Below, piece after piece: positions 1 through 8,493 of a stretch of 64,000 bases of DNA. The DNA is taken from contig CAVPAX010000005.1 in assembly GCA_963701715.1 (NCBI GenBank), forward strand, positions 248,001-312,000, written 5' to 3'. A program made the translations under genes and the position numbers. The notes under the pieces were generated by a model, which had not been told where the DNA came from, made no database searches, and was given only the letters and a program-made list of their open reading frames with translations. The stretch's first letter is position 1; every line of letters begins with the position of its first letter. The stretch is from Methylotenera_A sp963701715. Its GTDB lineage: Bacteria; Pseudomonadota; Gammaproteobacteria; Burkholderiales; Methylophilaceae.

Positions 1-360
1 CGTAAAATCGGCATGCCGGCTGCAGAAAAAATGGTACGTTCTGGAAAAATCTATACGGGTGAAGAGCTTTATCAAATGGGTGTTGTGGATGTGCTGGCAG
101 AAGATGGACTGGGTGAGTATGCACTGAATAATTGGATTAAAAAGAATCATCGTTCGCTTAATTCATTCCAGGCTATTAACCGTGCAAAACAACGAGTGAA
201 TCCACTTACTATTGATGAGCTTTACGAAATTACTGAAATTTGGGTGGATGCAGCGCTTCGTTTGGACGAGCGAAACCTGAAAGTGATGGAACGTTTAGTG
301 CGCGCGCAGAACTCGAAGGTTGGGACGGACGTTACTCATATTGAGAAGCAATCTGCTTAA
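1..360 (+). CDS. rpfF: RpfF-like DSF synthase (crotonase family), C-terminal part
   Basis: The reading frame is open from the left edge, so this is the C-terminal 119 residues of a longer protein; the ATG at 13 is internal. The segment resembles the end of RpfF, an enoyl-CoA hydratase/thioesterase-type enzyme that makes the cis-2-unsaturated fatty acid signal DSF. Recognisable parts are a GMPAAEKM-like stretch, GVVDVLAEDG and the helical tail with RVNPLTIDELYEI and WVDAALRLDERN. The catalytic glutamates lie outside the window and cannot be checked. It converges on the rpfC-like kinase with 6 bases between the stop codons. Convergence on an rpfG-x-rpfC operon is also the arrangement in Xanthomonas, which supports RpfF over a generic enoyl-CoA hydratase. 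Confidence 0.8.
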   Translation, partial: RKIGMPAAEKMVRSGKIYTGEELYQMGVVDVLAEDGLGEYALNNWIKKNHRSLNSFQAINRAKQRVNPLTIDELYEITEIWVDAALRLDERNLKVMERLVRAQNSKVGTDVTHIEKQSA

Positions 361-372
361 ACTTTTTTAAGC
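355..372. terminator. Possible bidirectional terminator between rpfF and rpfC
   Basis: A perfect 7-bp inverted repeat, GCTTAAA and TTTAAGC with a CTTT loop, spans both stop codons of the convergent genes and is T-rich on each side. The stem is short and AT-rich, so strength is uncertain. Confidence 0.35.
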
Positions 373-2577
373 TCTTTGTTTGAGACCTGTGGCTGGTTTT
401 AGCTCTTGTTGTGCTGGACGCCTGAGATAGTCTTCTACCGCAAGAGTGAGTTTAGAAAAGTCACTATTTAAATTATCAAGCATTTCCAATGCTTGTTTCG
501 TTGGAATCGATGCATTCAACTTGCCAATCATTTCGGTGGTTGTAGCAAGTTGAGTCGCACCCACACTCAGGCTGTTGCCTTTTAAGGCGTGGCAATAATC
601 GTGTAACTCACCGTAATGTTTCTGTTTGGCTGCTGCTTCGATTTTATAAATCAGTTTTAAGGAATCAGCAAGGAAGTTTCTCAATAAGCGATGCATAAAT
701 AATTCATCGCCAGCACCAATTTTTTCGAGCTCTTTAAGGGTGTGCAGATCTAGCTCTAAATTGTCTTCTTCAAGGTCTGATTCAATGTTGACTGGGCTGT
801 TGAGCGCGTTGTTCATCCACTGTGCAGCCGTGTTAGGAGCAAGGTTGAGTATGCGCTCAATTGTGTTAAATAATGTTGCAGCATCAATGGGTTTAGTTAA
901 GAAAGCATCAAACCCAGCGTCACTTGCAGCCTCTCTGGCGGTTAATGTAGCATCAGCTGTAAATAAAATAAAGCGTGTAGATTTATCGTCGGGCTGCGTA
1001 AATCTATAGATTTTCAGCGCATCGGTGCCGCTCATGCCTGCCATATTCAAGTCGGTAATGACGAGATCAAATTTTCTTTGTTCAAGTGCATTTAGCATCT
1101 CGTCGCCATTCGTCACGATTTCAACGTGATGGCCAGGTAGTGAGAGTAGACGCATGATGATTTTTTGGTTAGTGCTTTCATCCTCACACACTAATATATC
1201 CAGTACTTTAGTATTCTGACCGGCTTTAGAAATCGGCTCAATTACAGCGATTGCGGGTATTTCAGCCGCAGACTCATCTATGTTTACTTTATCAGCAACG
1301 ACTTTTTCTAGGTTAAGATCAAACCAGAAACGGCTTCCTACATTTTCAGTGCTTTGAAAGTTTAGCGAGCCGCCCATTTCTTCAACCATGTGTTTCGCAA
1401 TAGTTAGCCCTAAGCCGCTGCCGCCAAACTTGCGTGTTGTAGATGCATCTGCTTGTGTGAAACTTTCAAAAACTTTATGTTGCTTGTCTGCAGGAATGCC
1501 TATCCCTGTATCAACTACTTCAAAGCGTACTGTTGATTTTTCTGCGTCTTCTTGCAGTACGGTGGCAGATAATGTAACGCTGCCTTCCTGGGTGAATTTG
1601 ATGGCATTACCTAATAAATTAGCCAGTACTTGGCGTAATACAAAAGCATCGCCTTTAAGCATCCCCAATGTACTTGAAACGCTAGAGCCTAGCTGAATGC
1701 CTTTGCTGTTGGCTTGGGAGCGGAAAATCTCCAAGGAATCAAGTACAGCTTCTTCAGGTGAAAAAGCCACATTTTCTATGGTGAATTTACGCTCTTCAAT
1801 TTTGGTAAAATCCAGCACATTATTGAGCAACGAAAGTAGCAGCTTGGAAGAACTCTCCAAAGACTTGAGTAAATCTTTTTGGTCTGCATTGAGCGGTGTT
1901 GTCTTAAATAAAGTGCTGATGCCGATGATGCCATTAAGTGGGGTTCGGATTTCATGGCTCATATTGGCGACAAAATGTGTTTTAGCGAGACTGGCTTCAG
2001 CCGCTTTTTGGCGTTCTTCTTCGGCCTTGTGTGTTGCATCATGCATCCGCTCAATCAACTTGGCCACATAAAGCGGCAAAGCAATCAAGATAATTAAGAA
2101 ACCATATACGATAGATGTGTGCTCCGTCCAAAACGGGTTAATTTGGGTGGCAACCAAAAAACCTAAAATGCTGATGATTTGCGAGTGGAATAGATATTTT
2201 TTACCAAAACGAAAGCCGTTTCCAAAAGTGACCCATAAGTAGACGCCGATTAATACAACGCCAACATCACCCGCCAGAGATAAAAATGTCGAGGTGCCGA
2301 TAACATCAAGCCAATTTCCTAAAAGACGTCTGATCGGCGATTTATTTTTAGCCATGCTTACTGCGATGAGCAGTATTGTCGATAGAACCTCAAAAACCAT
2401 CAAGCAATAAAAACCTATCAACTCTCCATGTGGAATGGATTTGATGGATGCAAAATTACTGAGCAAATATATCGTAAATATAGTGCCTATAACTACTCGG
2501 GTAGTCGCTTGCTCAAGTTCCAGCGGATCACAGTGGCTAGCAGAATCGTTGTACCATTTTTTAAATAAGTTCAGCAT
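367..2577 (-). CDS. rpfC: RpfC-like hybrid sensor histidine kinase
   Basis: 736 aa, close to the length of Xanthomonas RpfC, the DSF sensor that phosphorylates RpfG and can restrain RpfF. Domains in order: hydrophobic N-terminal sensor region with several membrane segments (about 25-175); HisKA with the H-box around His208 (MSHEIRTPLNG); HATPase with N-box Asn324, DTGIG at 356-360 and GGSGLGL near 385; receiver domain about 458-575 with phosphoacceptor Asp509 (VITDLNM) and Lys562; Hpt domain at the end with His663 (CHALKGNS). This is the full relay set of RpfC. It is last in the operon after the rpfG-like and receiver-only genes, and is convergent with rpfF. DSF as the ligand is inferred from context. 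Confidence 0.85.
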   Translation of the reverse strand: MLNLFKKWYNDSASHCDPLELEQATTRVVIGTIFTIYLLSNFASIKSIPHGELIGFYCLMVFEVLSTILLIAVSMAKNKSPIRRLLGNWLDVIGTSTFLSLAGDVGVVLIGVYLWVTFGNGFRFGKKYLFHSQIISILGFLVATQINPFWTEHTSIVYGFLIILIALPLYVAKLIERMHDATHKAEEERQKAAEASLAKTHFVANMSHEIRTPLNGIIGISTLFKTTPLNADQKDLLKSLESSSKLLLSLLNNVLDFTKIEERKFTIENVAFSPEEAVLDSLEIFRSQANSKGIQLGSSVSSTLGMLKGDAFVLRQVLANLLGNAIKFTQEGSVTLSATVLQEDAEKSTVRFEVVDTGIGIPADKQHKVFESFTQADASTTRKFGGSGLGLTIAKHMVEEMGGSLNFQSTENVGSRFWFDLNLEKVVADKVNIDESAAEIPAIAVIEPISKAGQNTKVLDILVCEDESTNQKIIMRLLSLPGHHVEIVTNGDEMLNALEQRKFDLVITDLNMAGMSGTDALKIYRFTQPDDKSTRFILFTADATLTAREAASDAGFDAFLTKPIDAATLFNTIERILNLAPNTAAQWMNNALNSPVNIESDLEEDNLELDLHTLKELEKIGAGDELFMHRLLRNFLADSLKLIYKIEAAAKQKHYGELHDYCHALKGNSLSVGATQLATTTEMIGKLNASIPTKQALEMLDNLNSDFSKLTLAVEDYLRRPAQQELKPATGLKQRA

Positions 2578-2585
2578 ATGTTGGC

Positions 2586-3065
2586 CTAATTTAGTAGACC
2601 TAAACCGTAATATTTTTTGCTTTGCTCTAACAAGGTCTTAGCAATTCTTGCCAATTCCTGAGTTTGAACCGGTTTGGTCAGGCAGGCAGAGGCGCCAGCT
2701 GACAATAGTTCTTGATGCGTGGCTTGGTCTTTAATTACAGTAACAACAACAATTGCATGAGTGAGCGCGTTGTCAGAGTTTTTTAACGATTGAACAAATT
2801 GCATGCCGTCCATTTTGTGCATACGAAAATCTGTAATAATTAAATCCACTTGTTTGTTTTGCAGCCAAGCAAGCGCTTCGACTGGATCAGTCATGGTGAT
2901 AATTTTAAGATCCATTTTCAGGGATTTTAATATTGCTGTATGAATATCTAGTACAGTTGGCTGATCATCAATCAGCAAGACGGTTTGTCTAAACTTTGGA
3001 GCGCTTCGTATGTTGCTAACTTTTGTCATGATTTGATACATAGCCTTAGTGGATAGCCAGTGCAT
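2586..3065 (-). CDS. Receiver-only response regulator between rpfG and rpfC
   Basis: 159 aa, essentially one CheY-like receiver domain from about residue 27 to 150, with acidic pocket IDD near 32-34, predicted phosphoacceptor Asp79 (IITDF) and conserved Lys131 (LTKP). There is no output domain. The longest start overlaps the end of rpfG by 20 bases; ATGs at 3041 and 3029 are alternatives that leave the receiver intact, and none has a strong ribosome site. In Xanthomonas the gene at this position is rpfH, a membrane protein, so this occupant is different. It may act as a phosphate sink or connector between the kinase and RpfG; this is inference. Confidence 0.8.
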   Translation of the reverse strand: MHWLSTKAMYQIMTKVSNIRSAPKFRQTVLLIDDQPTVLDIHTAILKSLKMDLKIITMTDPVEALAWLQNKQVDLIITDFRMHKMDGMQFVQSLKNSDNALTHAIVVVTVIKDQATHQELLSAGASACLTKPVQTQELARIAKTLLEQSKKYYGLGLLN

Positions 3066-4116
3066 GTTCTCTGCAGATTTTTTCCAGTTGAGTTTTCAGG
3101 GACAACATGGCTGTAACCAATGCGGGGTCAAAATGCTTGCCGCTTTCTTCATTAATATATTCAAGCGCTTTATCAATGCTCCAAGCCTCTTTATAAGGAC
3201 GAATGCTGGTGAGTGCATCGAACACGTCTGCAATTGCTACAATGCGTGCAGAGAGCGGAATGTCGTGGCCTTTAAGGGCGTAAGGGTAGCCACTTCCATC
3301 AAACCGCTCATGATGGGCTAATGCTATTTCGCTACCTTTTTGTAAATATTTTGATGGGCTATCTTGTAAAATTTCATATCCTATTACTGGGTGCCTGCGC
3401 ATCATTTTCAGTTCCTGATCATCAAGCATATCTTTTTTAAGCAAAATACTATCTGGGATGCCAATTTTACCAATGTCATGTAAAGGTGCTGAGAGTTCAA
3501 TCACTTCAGCTTCCTCCTCACTTAAGCCAATTGCATCGGCGATTGCTCTGCTATACAGCGACATGCGCTGTAGATGCAAGGCAGTGTCAAAATCTTTATA
3601 TTCGCCTGCGCGCGCCAACCGCATCAAGGTCTCCTTCTCGCGCGCCCTAATCTCGGCGGTGGCTGATTTAACTAAACCCTCAAACACATCACTTCTATTC
3701 TTCAGTGCGATATGCTGTTGATGCATGGTTAGTAGATTCTTGCTACGTGCGGTACATTCATATATATCGACAGGCTTGCTTAAAAAATCAGTGATGCCGG
3801 CATCTAGCGCTGCATAGCGCGTTTCTGCATCTTTCTTAATAGTAATCATAATCACCGGAACAGACTCATACATTGGCAACGTTTTAAGCAAGCGCGCAAA
3901 ATCTACGCCATTCATTTCCGGCATCACATAATCCACAAACACTAAATCTGCCGTGTGTTCTGTCGCCCATTCTAGAGCTTCCTCTGGATTGGTTTTTTCA
4001 ATAACCTTTATTTTAGAGTTAATACTTTTTACAACATGTGTGAGTATTGTGCGGCTGGTTGATTGGTCATCTACAATCAATACCGAGCAATCATCGAATT
4101 GTTGAACATTTAGCAT
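3046..4116 (-). CDS. rpfG: RpfG-like response regulator with HD-GYP c-di-GMP phosphodiesterase domain
   Basis: 356 aa. An N-terminal receiver (about 10-125; acidic pair VDD, phosphoacceptor Asp62 in FVDYVMP, Lys at FLSKP) is joined by a helical linker to an HD-GYP domain (about 155-340). The HD pair is His213-Asp214 (PLHDIGKIGIP), followed by HHERFDGSGYP at 268-278, which carries the GYP signature. The family hydrolyses cyclic-di-GMP. It is first of three co-oriented genes (rpfG, receiver, rpfC), with a GAGG-type ribosome site before the ATG, so phosphorylation by the RpfC-like kinase is the obvious input. Confidence 0.87.
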   Translation of the reverse strand: MLNVQQFDDCSVLIVDDQSTSRTILTHVVKSINSKIKVIEKTNPEEALEWATEHTADLVFVDYVMPEMNGVDFARLLKTLPMYESVPVIMITIKKDAETRYAALDAGITDFLSKPVDIYECTARSKNLLTMHQQHIALKNRSDVFEGLVKSATAEIRAREKETLMRLARAGEYKDFDTALHLQRMSLYSRAIADAIGLSEEEAEVIELSAPLHDIGKIGIPDSILLKKDMLDDQELKMMRRHPVIGYEILQDSPSKYLQKGSEIALAHHERFDGSGYPYALKGHDIPLSARIVAIADVFDALTSIRPYKEAWSIDKALEYINEESGKHFDPALVTAMLSLKTQLEKICREHALAIH

Positions 4117-4383
4117 TGGTATTTTCCTCTGGTATAAGCTCGTTAATGGCTTATTAACAATAAGTTAAGCAATGTTTGAGCCAATTCAATCAAAAATTGG
4201 CAAGATAAAAAATTTAGACATAAAAAATAAAAATTATTTAATAAAATCAATCACTAATGAATTGTATTAAATAATATTTTATGTAACTTAAATTTTTAGT
4301 TGAACGTTTTGTTGTTAATGTTGAAATTTGATGGTTCAAATTTCGTCAACTAAGTGATTTATTTTGACACATTTATATAAAAA
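4117..4383. other. AT-rich intergenic region upstream of the rpfG operon
   Basis: 267 bases, strongly AT-rich, between the start of rpfG and the end of the TPR/oxygenase gene, both on the minus strand. It should hold the promoter of the rpf operon, but I see no confident hexamer pair, operator or hairpin. Confidence 0.4.
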
Positions 4384-5907
4384 TTAATAACTTGATCTTA
4401 TAAAAATGTCGCCATCCGGCTTTAAGTCAAAGGCAATGCAAATACGTATCTCATTAGAGCTGAAAGGAATTGTACGATGGAACAAGGAAGAGGGAAATAG
4501 CACGATATCTCCAACTTTAGGCGTTGCAATGCCTACAGGGAAATCTTCGTGTTTTTTCGGATAATTATCTCCGTGTATGCCATACTCAAAACAGCCTTCA
4601 GTGGGATCTTTTTTGTCCGTTGGAAGAGCAAGATAAACCGCTCCGCTGATCCAGCCAACTTCATGAATATGTCTGTCAACATAGCCGCCACGGCGAATCC
4701 TGACGTACCACGAACTGGTAAATTCCAGCTCATTTGGGAAGGATTTAATTAGCTCGCAATCTGCGCCAGCAAAGCGGTTTTTATAATTCAGGAACTCTTG
4801 CTTTACAAGCTCACCCAATCTGCGGAATGATGGCTCGGGTCTCTTGAAGAGATTTCCGGCAGACTGCTTTCCGTTGTAAAGCATGCCTTGCACGCGTTCT
4901 GCGATATCTGTATTTTCGATGTCATGAAGCAACTGTTTTAGTAATGGACTATCGGGCTCTGCTAGTTCAGGAATGCTGTTTTGGTATACAAAATCAAACC
5001 CGTTTCGGCAGAAGTTATAGGGGTCGTCTACACCAAAATTGACAGCGTAATGTGTAGCTAACGTAGCCATAAAAGGTGCGGTATGGCGCGTGGTACGGAC
5101 AATCTCGTCGAGTTTGGTTTTGAAATCATCAAATCGCTCGGCTTTGTAGAGGCAATACATGCTGCGTGCCTGCCAATCGTCTAATTGTGAGCGCTCGAAG
5201 TAGGCAACCGCCTCGTCAAAGCGCTGGGCAAGATATAAAAATTCACCCATGTTGTAATTGGCACCTGGATGATTGGGGTTTAGCGTCAATGCCACTTGAT
5301 AATTTCTGACAGCATCATCCATATCGCCGCGGTCGCGCAATGTTTCGCCTAAATTGTTATAGGCGTCTATGTAATTTGGAAACAGTCGGATTGCCTGCTG
5401 GTAGCTATTGACTGCGTCATCCAGTAAGCCTTCATCACGTAGTGCCGTGCCCAGATTAAAATAACCGCGCGCATCTTGCGGGTTGATTTTTAAACCTTGC
5501 TGATAACTCTTGATAGCCTCGCTAAGTTTACCTTGCCGTTGTAACACAGTACCTAAATTGCCAAAAGCCTCAAAAAAATTAGGGTTAAGCCGAATCGCCT
5601 GCCGATAAGCTGCTTCTGCTTCATCAAATCTATTCAAATTGCTGAGCGCAATGCCTAAGTTAAAAAGTAAATCGGGTGTATTCGGTTGCAACTTAAGGGC
5701 GTTTTGATAGCTTAAAATCGCATCGGCGAATTTTTGTTGACCATCCAGCGCCAAACTTAGGATATGGTGCAAGATAAAAGTGTCAGGATGTTTTTTGATT
5801 AGGCCTTTGGCTAGAGTTTCAGCCTGAGCAAGCTGGCCATTATTAAGTGCATTAATTAGCGTTTGCATCTCTATTGGGCTGGGTTGGGATGTGGGTGAAT
5901 TTGCCAT
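4384..5907 (-). CDS. TPR-repeat protein with C-terminal 2OG-Fe(II) oxygenase-like domain
   Basis: 507 aa. The first 240 residues are about six 34-residue tetratricopeptide repeats with typical A..YxxAI.L.P spacing (for example NPNFFEAFGNLGTVLQRQGK). After a helical middle region, the last ~110 residues look like a putative 2OG-Fe(II) oxygenase of the PF13759 type: His413 and His415 in RHIHEVGWISG, a second histidine in LFHRTIPF (His477) and Arg488 in EIRICIAFD, which would bind 2-oxoglutarate. The target is unknown; a hydroxylase acting on a protein or glycan held by the TPR part is a guess. It is last in a co-oriented set after pip and yihY (36-base gap to yihY). Confidence 0.75.
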   Translation of the reverse strand: MANSPTSQPSPIEMQTLINALNNGQLAQAETLAKGLIKKHPDTFILHHILSLALDGQQKFADAILSYQNALKLQPNTPDLLFNLGIALSNLNRFDEAEAAYRQAIRLNPNFFEAFGNLGTVLQRQGKLSEAIKSYQQGLKINPQDARGYFNLGTALRDEGLLDDAVNSYQQAIRLFPNYIDAYNNLGETLRDRGDMDDAVRNYQVALTLNPNHPGANYNMGEFLYLAQRFDEAVAYFERSQLDDWQARSMYCLYKAERFDDFKTKLDEIVRTTRHTAPFMATLATHYAVNFGVDDPYNFCRNGFDFVYQNSIPELAEPDSPLLKQLLHDIENTDIAERVQGMLYNGKQSAGNLFKRPEPSFRRLGELVKQEFLNYKNRFAGADCELIKSFPNELEFTSSWYVRIRRGGYVDRHIHEVGWISGAVYLALPTDKKDPTEGCFEYGIHGDNYPKKHEDFPVGIATPKVGDIVLFPSSLFHRTIPFSSNEIRICIAFDLKPDGDIFIRSSY

Positions 5908-5943
5908 ATAAGTCGTGTTGATTAGATAATAGTTGAATAAATA

Positions 5944-7233
5944 TTAACTGTAGCTGTTTTGTAATCTGCTCGCCATATGTTTTAAAAACCGCATCGCAAC
6001 TTTGGGTTCATCGGTTAACAAGGTATCGATATTTTCTGCATAAATCACGATAATGCGCGCTTCGTCTGAGGCAACAACAGCATCAGCCGTGGTAGGCTTT
6101 TCGGTCAATATTGCCATTTCACCAAAATAATCGTTGCTGTTCAGTTCGCGTAGAACCTTGCTGCCCTGCATCAGGTGCACGGTGCCTTCTACCAGATAAT
6201 ATAAATTGCGTTCGGTATTGCCGCGCTCAAAAATATATTCACCACGCCGCAAAACAAGCCCGTAGCGATTCATGAGTGCTTCGATATAGTTGGCTTTGTT
6301 TGGGGCATCGTCAAATAAGCCCTTAAGTAAAAGTACATCTTTTTTCCTTAAGGTGCTGATAAGCTCGGTACCTAACAAAAATACTGCGAAATTAAGATAA
6401 AGCCAGGTAATTGACACAAACATGGTTTTCATACTGCCAAACATGGCGCCATAGTTTTGATTGAGCGATAAAAACAAACCAAAAGCCGGCCGCATGATAA
6501 GCCATAATAAAGCTGTTAAAAAAGCACCTAATAATAAGTGTACAAATGCAACACGTAGCGGAAAGAAAGCTTTGTAAAAAATAGCAATTAATAAAGTGGT
6601 TAACAATAATGTTCCGACTGAGCCGATGACATTAAGCTGCGAAACGGGTAAATGCGTAGCCAAAAACCGTATGCTACTTTCAATAACAAATCCGGCAGAA
6701 GTAAACAGGAAGAACAGCAGCAAAATACCAAGCACAGATACAACATCTTTGAATTTGCGTTTGAAAAACGAAGGCGCTTCGACCATTGAGGCGATAGTAT
6801 AGAAAGCCGAACGCATCGAGCTGGCAAGCGGGGTGATTGTCCATAGCAGCACAAGCAAACCTAGCACCCCCCAAGCGGCTTTGGTTTGAGTTGCGCTGTA
6901 GACTTCTACCATAATTCTGCTGCTGAATTCGGGTACTAAGTTACCCATAAGAATAGCCAGCTTGACAATAGTGTAGTCAGAAGAAAAAACTAAATGGCTT
7001 AAAAGAAAGAAGATGAGTAATACTAAAGGGATTAGCGCAAATAGTGCATAGAAAGATAAAGAGGCAGACAAGCCAAACACATTGTGGCGCACAAAAGCAG
7101 CCAAAGTTTCGCGTAACACAAATAATGGCGTGGCATACTCCTGTTTAGCATAAGCATTAATAGACTTATCAAGCGCTGGGTGGCGCATCAGCCGCTTTAT
7201 TTTTTCAAACTTTTCTTGGTTGAACAATGCCAT
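5944..7233 (-). CDS. YihY/BrkB-family membrane protein fused to a cyclic-nucleotide-binding domain
   Basis: 429 aa. Residues about 35-290 are a YihY/BrkB-family integral membrane region with about six membrane segments (LSFYALFALIPLVLLIFFLL is one). Residues about 310-429 form a cNMP-binding-like domain (YIFERGNTERNLYYLVEGTV, then NDYFGEMAILTEKPTTADAV). The GEMA stretch resembles the phosphate-binding cassette, but the usual Arg two residues before the Ala-Val is replaced by Asp, so cyclic nucleotide binding is uncertain. This family was once mislabelled ribonuclease BN. The gene begins 13 bases after the iminopeptidase ends, indicating co-transcription. Function is unknown. Confidence 0.82.
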   Translation of the reverse strand: MALFNQEKFEKIKRLMRHPALDKSINAYAKQEYATPLFVLRETLAAFVRHNVFGLSASLSFYALFALIPLVLLIFFLLSHLVFSSDYTIVKLAILMGNLVPEFSSRIMVEVYSATQTKAAWGVLGLLVLLWTITPLASSMRSAFYTIASMVEAPSFFKRKFKDVVSVLGILLLFFLFTSAGFVIESSIRFLATHLPVSQLNVIGSVGTLLLTTLLIAIFYKAFFPLRVAFVHLLLGAFLTALLWLIMRPAFGLFLSLNQNYGAMFGSMKTMFVSITWLYLNFAVFLLGTELISTLRKKDVLLLKGLFDDAPNKANYIEALMNRYGLVLRRGEYIFERGNTERNLYYLVEGTVHLMQGSKVLRELNSNDYFGEMAILTEKPTTADAVVASDEARIIVIYAENIDTLLTDEPKVAMRFLKHMASRLQNSYS

Positions 7234-7246
7234 GGGTTTGCTATAG

Positions 7247-8206
7247 TCAATATGACAGCTTTTTGTAGTTTTCGGTAGCTGCGACCAGCGCAGAGCTTAT
7301 GCCGGATTCAGTTGCAGAATGCCCGGCGTCTTCCACCATCACAAATTCAGCATGTGGCATGGCCTGCGATAGCTCCCATGCAGTCTGCGGCGGGCATACC
7401 ATATCATAACGCCCTTGAATGATGGAGGTTGGAATATTTGAAAGTTTAGCCTTTGCTTCAGCCAGCAGGTCACGATGCCCTACAAAACAATGGTTTTGGA
7501 TATAATGAATTTGCACTCTGGCTCTCGCCAGCTCTATATCACCATTAATCTTATTGCCGCTAAAGTCTTTTGGCAACAAGGTCATAATGCTACTTTCAAA
7601 CGTATTCCAGCGAATGGCGGCGGGAATGCTCAATGTACTGTCGTCAGAAAAAACCAATGCTGCATAAGCCTCAATTGGGTTATGCCTTTTATCTGCAGGT
7701 AGAAATTCACACAACTTTTCCCAAGGCTCCGGGAAAAATAATTTAACTTCTCCTAAAAACCATTTCAGCTCCATAGAGCGGCTTAGAAAAATGCCCCGCA
7801 ACACCAGGCTCTTTACATTTGAGGCATATTGCAATGCGTAAGCCAGTGCCAATGTGCTGCCCCAGGAGCCGCCAAATACGTGCCATTTGGCAATGCCTAA
7901 ATGATTGCGTATGGCCTCAATATCGTATACCAAATCATCGGTAGTATTTCCGCGCACCTCTCCCTGTGGTGTGCTGCGGCCACAACCTCGTTGATCAAAC
8001 AGAATAATGCGGTAATGTTTAGGGTCAAAAAAACGGCGCTGCATCGGGTTGCAACCGCTTCCTGGGCCACCGTGCAAGAAAATGACAGGCACGCCTTCCG
8101 GATTGCCGCATTCTTCAAAATAAATCTGGTGTATATCGCTTACTTTTAACCAGTTATTATTAAAAGGTTCGATTTCAGGATACAAATTGTAAGTGGCTTG
8201 CCCCAT
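7247..8206 (-). CDS. pip: Proline iminopeptidase
   Basis: 319 aa, an alpha/beta hydrolase that releases N-terminal proline from peptides in the cytoplasm. Visible family features are the oxyanion-hole region HGGPGSGCNP near residue 45, the DQRGCGRSTP stretch, the nucleophile elbow GGSWGSTLALAYA (Ser about 113), the catalytic Asp in GRYDMVCPP and the His in EDAGHSA. Length matches the bacterial family. It is first in a minus-strand operon with yihY and the TPR gene, and diverges from xoxF. Confidence 0.93.
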   Translation of the reverse strand: MGQATYNLYPEIEPFNNNWLKVSDIHQIYFEECGNPEGVPVIFLHGGPGSGCNPMQRRFFDPKHYRIILFDQRGCGRSTPQGEVRGNTTDDLVYDIEAIRNHLGIAKWHVFGGSWGSTLALAYALQYASNVKSLVLRGIFLSRSMELKWFLGEVKLFFPEPWEKLCEFLPADKRHNPIEAYAALVFSDDSTLSIPAAIRWNTFESSIMTLLPKDFSGNKINGDIELARARVQIHYIQNHCFVGHRDLLAEAKAKLSNIPTSIIQGRYDMVCPPQTAWELSQAMPHAEFVMVEDAGHSATESGISSALVAATENYKKLSY

Positions 8207-8320
8207 GTCGATGATTGTTCTTTCTAATTGATTTTATTGACTATTTTACACTGTAAAAAAATTGCCATCAAACAGCAGATTTTTTTTTAAATTATTTGTT
8301 AATAAATTGTAACCAAAGTG

Positions 8321-8349
8321 TTGCAATTAATATTGAGTTGATTTATATT
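8321..8349 (+). promoter_or_regulatory. Candidate sigma-70 promoter of xoxF
   Basis: TTGCAA at 8321-8326 and TATATT at 8344-8349 are separated by exactly 17 bases. They lie about 125 bases before the xoxF ATG in the 269-base divergent spacer with pip, giving a predicted start near 8356 and a long leader. I read this by eye from hexamer match and spacing. Confidence 0.5.
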
Positions 8350-8408
8350 GCAGTTCGCACATAACAATGTGGCGAAAAGTAGGCTTCAAGTTTGTGTAAA
8401 TTGCTTCA

Positions 8409-8493
8409 ATGCAAATTAACAAAATTCAAGTTTTACTTTTAATTAACCCTTAGTAATATAACTTTGGAGATCAAAATGCAAATTAACAAAATT
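8409..8493 (+). repeat. 18-bp direct repeat of the xoxF start region
   Basis: ATGCAAATTAACAAAATT occurs at 8409-8426 and again at 8476-8493, where it is the first six codons of xoxF; the copies are 67 bases apart. The upstream copy would encode only a 14-codon peptide ending in TAG at 8451-8453 and has no ribosome site, whereas the real start has GGAG at 8465-8468. Confidence 0.85.
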
